From the NCBI GenBank assembly GCA_019136545.1, contig JAGVUA010000126.1, positions 1-32,028 on the forward strand: a DNA stretch of 32,028 nt, read 5' to 3'. The stretch is from Betaproteobacteria bacterium. GTDB lineage: Bacteria; Pseudomonadota; Gammaproteobacteria; Burkholderiales; Rhodocyclaceae. Below the pieces are notes generated by a model. It searched no databases. It was not told the DNA's origin and saw only the letters and a program-made list of their open reading frames with translations. Positions 28,173 through 32,028 of the stretch are shown here, piece after piece. Made by a program: the position numbers and the translations under genes. Each line of letters begins with the position of its first letter. Position 1 is the stretch's first letter.

Positions 28173-29148
28173 GGAACGCAAGAAACTCGCCGGACCGCCC
28201 CAAGAGTTTCTCGGCCCCCTGGGGGGAGAGCCGAGCGCAGCGCGGCTTTCGGGGGGGGCGCTAATCGACGAATTCGTCGACGCGCTCTGGCTGGCCGACG
28301 GGCTGGCGAAGAACACGCTGGCGGCCTATCGCGCCGATCTCACCCTGTTTTCCCGCTGGCTGTCGGCGCACGGCGACGACCTGGTCGGCGCCGACGAGGG
28401 CGCGATCAACCGCTATCTCGCCCATCTGCATCGGCGTCCCGGCGGCTTCAAGGCCACGTCGCAGCGGCGGCTCCACTCGACCTTGCGCCGCTTCTACGGC
28501 TGGCTGCTCGATCAGGGACGCATCGGGATCGATCCGCTGCTCAACGTCGAGCGACCGATGCGCACGGCACGCTTTCCGAAGACGCTCTCGGAAAAAAACG
28601 TCGAGGACCTGCTCGCCGCGCCCGACATCGGCACGCCGCGCGGCCTGCGCGACCGCGCGCTGCTGGAAGTGCTCTACGCCACCGGCCTGCGGGTATCGGA
28701 ACTGGTCGGCTTGAAAATGTTCGAACTGTCGCCCACCGACGGCCTGGTGCGCGTGTTCGGCAAAGGCGGCAAGGAACGGCTGGTGCCGCTCGGCGAGGTC
28801 GCCATCGAGTGGCTGGACCGCTGGCTCGAGGAAGGGCGGCCCGCTTTGCTCGCAGGCGTGGCGTCCGACTTCGTGTTCGTCACCGCGCAAAAGTCAGCCA
28901 TGATGACGCGCCAGATGGCCTGGACGCTGATCAAGAAATACGCAGTGCTGGCCGGCATTCCGCAGGAACGCATTTCGCCGCACGTGCTGCGCCATGCCTT
29001 CGCCACCCACCTGCTCAACCACGGCGCCGACCTGCGCGTGGTGCAGATGCTGCTCGGCCATGCCGACATCTCGACGACGCAGGTCTATACTCATGTGGCA
29101 AGGGAACGACTCAAGCAACTGCACCAGGCTCACCATCCGCGTGGATAA
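28156..29148 (+). CDS. xerD: Site-specific tyrosine recombinase XerD
   Basis: A 330-residue tyrosine recombinase that resolves chromosome dimers at dif together with XerC. The catalytic set is complete: R179 (ATGLRVSEL), K203 or K206 (GKGGKERLVP), H276 and R279 (HVLRH), H302 (LLGHADIS) and the nucleophile Y311 (TQVYTH). The N-terminal core-binding domain begins at IDEFVDALWLADGLAKNTL, about residue 37. The usual length is ~298; here about 30 extra residues (KKLAGPPQEFLG.. to ..SGG) precede it, coded by a hairpin-rich repeat. No ATG, GTG or TTG lies in frame between 28156 and the conserved domain, so translation very likely starts at 28156 inside ogt. The short spacing of its GGAG (1 nt) suggests coupling to ogt translation. 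Confidence 0.93.
   Translation: MSGPTEERKKLAGPPQEFLGPLGGEPSAARLSGGALIDEFVDALWLADGLAKNTLAAYRADLTLFSRWLSAHGDDLVGADEGAINRYLAHLHRRPGGFKATSQRRLHSTLRRFYGWLLDQGRIGIDPLLNVERPMRTARFPKTLSEKNVEDLLAAPDIGTPRGLRDRALLEVLYATGLRVSELVGLKMFELSPTDGLVRVFGKGGKERLVPLGEVAIEWLDRWLEEGRPALLAGVASDFVFVTAQKSAMMTRQMAWTLIKKYAVLAGIPQERISPHVLRHAFATHLLNHGADLRVVQMLLGHADISTTQVYTHVARERLKQLHQAHHPRG
28181..28260. repeat. Composite hairpin repeat at the ogt/xerD junction
   Basis: Three consecutive inverted repeats occur. AGAAACTC (28181-28188) pairs with GAGTTTCT (28204-28211); GGCCCCC faces GGGGGG around 28213-28226; AGCCG (28229-28233) pairs with CGGCT (28243-28247). A G-run follows. The pattern CCCCCTGGGGGG..GAGCCGAGCGCAGCG.. 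resembles dispersed intergenic repeats I recall from betaproteobacteria. Here it is translated as the XerD N-terminus. Confidence 0.7.
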
Positions 29149-29154
29149 TCCATC

Positions 29155-29646
29155 ATGAAGACCGAAGGCCAACCGCCCGAAACGCCGGCGACCAAGTTTC
29201 TCCACAAGCATCGCATCGCCCATTCCAACCACCTCTACGAATACGAGGAGCACGGGGGCACCAAGGTATCGTCGCGCGAGCTCAACGTCGCCGAACACGC
29301 GGTCGTCAAGACGCTGGTGATGGAGGACGACGAGAAAAAGCCGCTGATCGTGCTGATGCACGGCGACCGCAAGGTCTCGACCAAGGAACTGGCGCGCCAG
29401 ATCGGCGCCAAGAAGATCGGCCCGTGCACGCCGGACGATGCCCACCGGCACACCGGTTACATGGTCGGCGGCTGTTCGCCCTTCGGTACCAAGAAACCGT
29501 TGCCGGTATTCATGGAAAAAAGCATCCTCGACCTGCCGCTGGTGTACATCAACGGCGGCCGGCGCGGCTATCTGGTCGGCGTGCATCCGCACGACATCCT
29601 GCGGGTGCTGGCGCCGAAAATCGTCGAAGTTGGCAAGGCCGACTGA
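29155..29646 (+). CDS. ybaK: Cys-tRNA(Pro)/Cys-tRNA(Cys) deacylase YbaK
   Basis: A 163-residue trans-editing enzyme of the YbaK/EbsC family that hydrolyses Cys-tRNA(Pro) made in error by prolyl-tRNA synthetase. Family features are the N-terminal TPATKFL, the block VVKTLVMED with the conserved lysine, HGDRKVSTKELARQIG, and the substrate pocket GYMVGGCSPFGTKK. The length is typical. It begins 6 nt after the xerD stop and is followed 1 nt after its own stop by dsbB, so it belongs to the same run of genes. Cytosolic. Confidence 0.95.
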   Translation: MKTEGQPPETPATKFLHKHRIAHSNHLYEYEEHGGTKVSSRELNVAEHAVVKTLVMEDDEKKPLIVLMHGDRKVSTKELARQIGAKKIGPCTPDDAHRHTGYMVGGCSPFGTKKPLPVFMEKSILDLPLVYINGGRRGYLVGVHPHDILRVLAPKIVEVGKAD

Positions 29647-29647
29647 G

Positions 29648-30157
29648 ATGGCTTCGATGCTTGCGCAAACATCGGCGGCGGCACGCCGCGTCCCTTTCCT
29701 GTTCGTCCTGGTCGCCAGTCTGGCGCTGGTGCTGATCGGCGTGCTGCTCGGCGAATGGATGCGGCTGGCGGCCTGCCCGCTCTGCATCATCCAGCGCGCG
29801 CTTTATTTGACGCTCGGTCTCGTCGCGGCCATCGGGCTGATGGTGGCAGCCCGCCCGGTGGCGGCGCGCCTGGCGGCGCTGGCGATGACGCTGGCCGCCG
29901 GCACCGGCGTTTTCGTCGCCGGCTATCAGGTGTGGATCCAGCGCTTCGCGCCATCGACCAATTGCTCGCCCTATCCGACCTGGTGGGAAGACATGGTCGA
30001 CCGGGCCGGCGAGATGATGCCCTTGTTGTTCAAGGCCAGCGGCCTGTGTTCCGACCCGGCCTGGAAATTCCTCGGCCTGTCGATCGCCGAATGGTCGCTC
30101 GGCTGGTTTACCCTGTTCCTGCTGGTGGCGCTCCGCGCCTTGACCAGGAGGCGCTGA
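29648..30157 (+). CDS. dsbB: Disulfide bond formation protein B
   Basis: A 169-residue inner-membrane protein with four predicted membrane segments that reoxidises DsbA with quinone. The first periplasmic cysteine pair is C43/C46 (ACPLC) and the second is C106/C134 (NCSPYP and GLCSDP). The quinone-contacting arginine follows the first pair (CIIQR, R50). The start at 29648 is one base after the ybaK stop; upstream in-frame extension would run through ybaK. dsbA is not nearby. A 54-bp gap follows before the CoA ligase gene, with no clear terminator. Confidence 0.95.
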   Translation: MASMLAQTSAAARRVPFLFVLVASLALVLIGVLLGEWMRLAACPLCIIQRALYLTLGLVAAIGLMVAARPVAARLAALAMTLAAGTGVFVAGYQVWIQRFAPSTNCSPYPTWWEDMVDRAGEMMPLLFKASGLCSDPAWKFLGLSIAEWSLGWFTLFLLVALRALTRRR

Positions 30158-30211
30158 GGTTCGCCGCCGGCACTGGCAGGATTCGCCCTCTTTCCCGATA
30201 GCGGAGTTGCC

Positions 30212-31564
30212 ATGGAAGCCTTTCCCGCCCGCCATCCGCCCAGCGATGCGAAATACTGGGACGCCGCGCTCGAAACCCAGCCGCGTGCGCAATGGGATGC
30301 CCTGAAACTCCGGCTGCTCCAGGCGCATCTGCATCACGCCTACCACCGCGCGCCCTATTACCGGCACAGCTTCGATGCCGCCGGCGTGCATCCCTCGCAA
30401 GTGCAATGCCTGGACGACCTGCGGCGCTTGCCGTTCATCGACAAGCAGATCCTGCGCGAACGGCAACTGGCCGCAGAGCCCTTCGGCGACCTCGTCGCCG
30501 TTCCCGAACGTGAAATCGTCTACATCTCCGCCTCCAGCGGCTCGACCGGCGTGCCGACCGCATCGCCATTCACGGCGCAGGACTTCGACGACTGGATCGA
30601 CTACGAGGCGCGCCAGTTCTGGTCCTCGGGCCTGCGGCCGGAAGACCGCTATTGCCACTCGCTGAACTTCTCGCTGTTCGTCGGCGGCCCCTGCGTGCTC
30701 GGCGCCCAGAAGCTCGGCGCCTTGTGCATCCACGCCGGCACCGTGCCTTCGGAGCGCCTGCTGGCGATCGCGCGGCAGTTTCAAGTCACGGCCATCTGGA
30801 CCACGCCCTCCTATGCCTGGTACCTCGGGGAAACGGCGGTCAAGGACGGCATCGATCTCAAGCGCGATCTTGCCATCAAGCGCATTTTCGTCGCCGGCGA
30901 ACCGGGCGGCTCCATTCCGGAAACGCGCAGGCGCATCGAGGATCTCTGGGGTGCCTCGGTGTACGACTATTACGGTCTTTCGGACATCTTTGGCGCCTGC
31001 GCGGGCATGTGCGAGGAGAAGGACGGGCTGCACTGGGCCGAAGACCACATCCTGGTCGAAGTGCTCGATCTCGACACCGGCGAGCCGGTGCCCGAAGGCG
31101 GCAGGGGCGAGCTGGTGCTGACCACGCTGAAGAAAACCGCCCGGCCGATGATCCGGTTCCGCACCGGCGACATCGTCTCCTTTACTTCAGCGCCCTGCGC
31201 CTGCGGACGCACCTCGATCCGCCTGAGCGGCGTCCACGGGCGGCTCGACGACATGCTCATCATCAAGGGCGTGAACCTGTTTCCCAGCGACATCGAGGCC
31301 ATCGCCCGCAAGGATCACGACTTCAGCGGGGAATACAAGCTGATCGTCACGCGCGAAAACCATCTCGATCATTTGACCGTCGAAGTCGAGCGTGCGGCGC
31401 GCTATGCCGGCGCCGAGGAGGAGCTCGCGGCCCGCTTCAACCGCCACCTGAAATCCGTGACCGGCATCACCGCCACCGTGCGCATCCTGCCGCCCGACAC
31501 CCTGCCCCGCGCCACGCACAAGGCCAAGCGCGTCGAGGATCGCCGGACGGGCGTGTGGGGGTAA
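30212..31564 (+). CDS. AMP-forming CoA ligase of the phenylacetate-CoA ligase (PaaK) family
   Basis: A 450-residue adenylate-forming enzyme of the PaaK type. The P-loop-like A3 motif SASSGSTGVP is at residues 106-115. The A5-like YDYYGLSDIFG, the A7 motif RFRTGDI, the CACGR segment, and A8 GRLDDMLIIKGVNLFPSDIE are all present in order, and the C-terminal AMP-binding_C domain ends with a basic ATHKAKRVEDRR, typical of PaaK proteins. It would activate an aryl-acetic or similar acid as its CoA thioester. The substrate cannot be named: phenylacetate, indoleacetate and other acids are all possible, and no paa or box genes are in view. A GGAG at 30203-30206, 5 nt before the ATG, supports the start. 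Cytosolic. Confidence 0.88.
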   Translation: MEAFPARHPPSDAKYWDAALETQPRAQWDALKLRLLQAHLHHAYHRAPYYRHSFDAAGVHPSQVQCLDDLRRLPFIDKQILRERQLAAEPFGDLVAVPEREIVYISASSGSTGVPTASPFTAQDFDDWIDYEARQFWSSGLRPEDRYCHSLNFSLFVGGPCVLGAQKLGALCIHAGTVPSERLLAIARQFQVTAIWTTPSYAWYLGETAVKDGIDLKRDLAIKRIFVAGEPGGSIPETRRRIEDLWGASVYDYYGLSDIFGACAGMCEEKDGLHWAEDHILVEVLDLDTGEPVPEGGRGELVLTTLKKTARPMIRFRTGDIVSFTSAPCACGRTSIRLSGVHGRLDDMLIIKGVNLFPSDIEAIARKDHDFSGEYKLIVTRENHLDHLTVEVERAARYAGAEEELAARFNRHLKSVTGITATVRILPPDTLPRATHKAKRVEDRRTGVWG

Positions 31565-31580
31565 GGCGGCGTCGCCGCCT
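31564..31580 (+). repeat. Hairpin just after the CoA ligase gene
   Basis: AGGCGGC-GTC-GCCGCCT forms a 7-bp stem with a 3-nt loop, beginning at the last base of the CoA ligase stop codon. It may stop transcription in this convergent gap, but has no T tract. Confidence 0.4.
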
Positions 31581-31664
31581 CCATGACGGCAGCCGGATCG
31601 CCGATTCGGGCCGAGCAGGGCTTGCCCGAAATGCCCGAAAGTCAGCCGTCGCGGTACGCCGCTT

Positions 31665-32028
31665 TCAGACGAGGAAATCCCTGAGGCTGTCGAGCACGGC
31701 GTCCGGCGCTTCGGCCATCAGGGCGTGGCCGCTGCCGGGAATGACGGTCAGGCGGGCGCCCGGTATGGCGGCAACGATGGCTTTCGCGGCTTTCAGCGGC
31801 GTCATGCGGTCCTGGCTGCCGGCGATGGCCAGCAGCGGCGCGGCGATGGCGGCAAGGCTGTCGAGGCTGCGCGCGTAGGCGTTGCAGGCGGACATGTCGA
31901 CGCCGAACACGCCGGGCTGCTGGCGCTCCATGAGGCGCTGGTTGACGCCGAGCAGCCAGAGGCCGGGCACGGCATTGCGGCCGATCTGGCCGCTGGCGGA
32001 ATACGAGAAGTTGTTGATCATCGCCACC
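31665..32028 (-). CDS. Alpha/beta hydrolase, C-terminal part (cut by window edge)
   Basis: The last ~120 residues of an alpha/beta hydrolase; the gene continues beyond the right edge of the window, so its start and nucleophile serine are not visible. The acid member of the triad is the Asp in AIAGSQDRMTPL and the histidine is in VIPGSGHALMAEAP, both at the usual spacing near the C-terminus. A cap-like helical segment precedes them (NQRLMERQQPGVFGVDMSACNAY). It converges on the CoA ligase with a 100-bp gap between. Substrate unknown. Confidence 0.82.
   Translation of the reverse strand, partial: VAMINNFSYSASGQIGRNAVPGLWLLGVNQRLMERQQPGVFGVDMSACNAYARSLDSLAAIAAPLLAIAGSQDRMTPLKAAKAIVAAIPGARLTVIPGSGHALMAEAPDAVLDSLRDFLV

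Noticed and set aside
28181-28260. Rho-independent terminator between ogt and xerD
   Set aside because: Strong hairpins exist but there is no T tract, and the DNA is within the only possible xerD reading frame.

Overview
The window looks like a chromosomal segment of a GC-rich betaproteobacterium, most likely of the order Rhodocyclales. This rests on the gene order leuS-lptE-holA-proA, the similarity of the housekeeping proteins to betaproteobacterial versions as I remember them, a PEP-CTERM protein with a -24/-12 promoter, and a phenylacetate-CoA-ligase-like enzyme. No rRNA, tRNA, CRISPR array, prophage or insertion sequence was seen. No gap between genes exceeds about 300 bases.

Layout. 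1-3.6 kb: the Fe-S carrier ATPase gene apbC/mrp (minus) is divergent from metG, which is followed directly by an acylphosphatase gene. 3.7-6.0 kb: a 2-Cys peroxiredoxin with a clear terminator, a lectin-like PEP-CTERM exoprotein with a predicted sigma-54 promoter and its own terminator, and a small exported His/Pro/Tyr-rich glycine-zipper protein. 6.1-10.1 kb (minus): dnaE with a coupled WbuC-type cupin gene. 10.2-18.9 kb: a signalling and metabolism block. Diguanylate cyclase 1 converges on an orphan ParA ATPase that is coupled to a quinone oxidoreductase. Then come an exported protein of unknown function coupled to a CapA-family protein, the malic enzyme/phosphotransacetylase hybrid maeB, and a second orphan ParA converging on a response-regulator/PAS/GGDEF protein. 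18.9-21.9 kb (minus): uvrD, coupled to a PcaD-like alpha/beta hydrolase. 22.0-22.4 kb: a small unknown protein behind a good sigma-70 promoter and a perfect 17-nt dyad. 22.5-30.2 kb (plus): a tightly packed run leuS-lptE-holA-proA-ogt-xerD-ybaK-dsbB. 30.2-32.0 kb: an AMP-forming CoA ligase of the PaaK family and the C-terminal part of an alpha/beta hydrolase cut by the window edge.

Most genes are housekeeping: translation (metG, leuS, ybaK), replication and repair (dnaE, holA, uvrD, ogt, xerD), envelope assembly (lptE, dsbB) and central metabolism (maeB, proA). The accessory content is surface and signalling: the PEP-CTERM protein, the glycine-zipper protein, CapA, and two diguanylate cyclases each facing an orphan ParA.

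The observations I would follow first are: (i) a decamer AAAGTCAGCC present five times on both strands and in different reading frames; (ii) the sigma-54 promoter of the PEP-CTERM gene; (iii) palindromic repeats translated inside uvrD and at the start of xerD; (iv) an apparent internal deletion in HolA; (v) the mirrored ParA/diguanylate-cyclase pairs; (vi) the TTGTTGCA-T-TGCAACAA dyad of the small orphan gene. I found no clearly new multi-gene defence or mobile system. All calls come from reading the sequence, without database searches.
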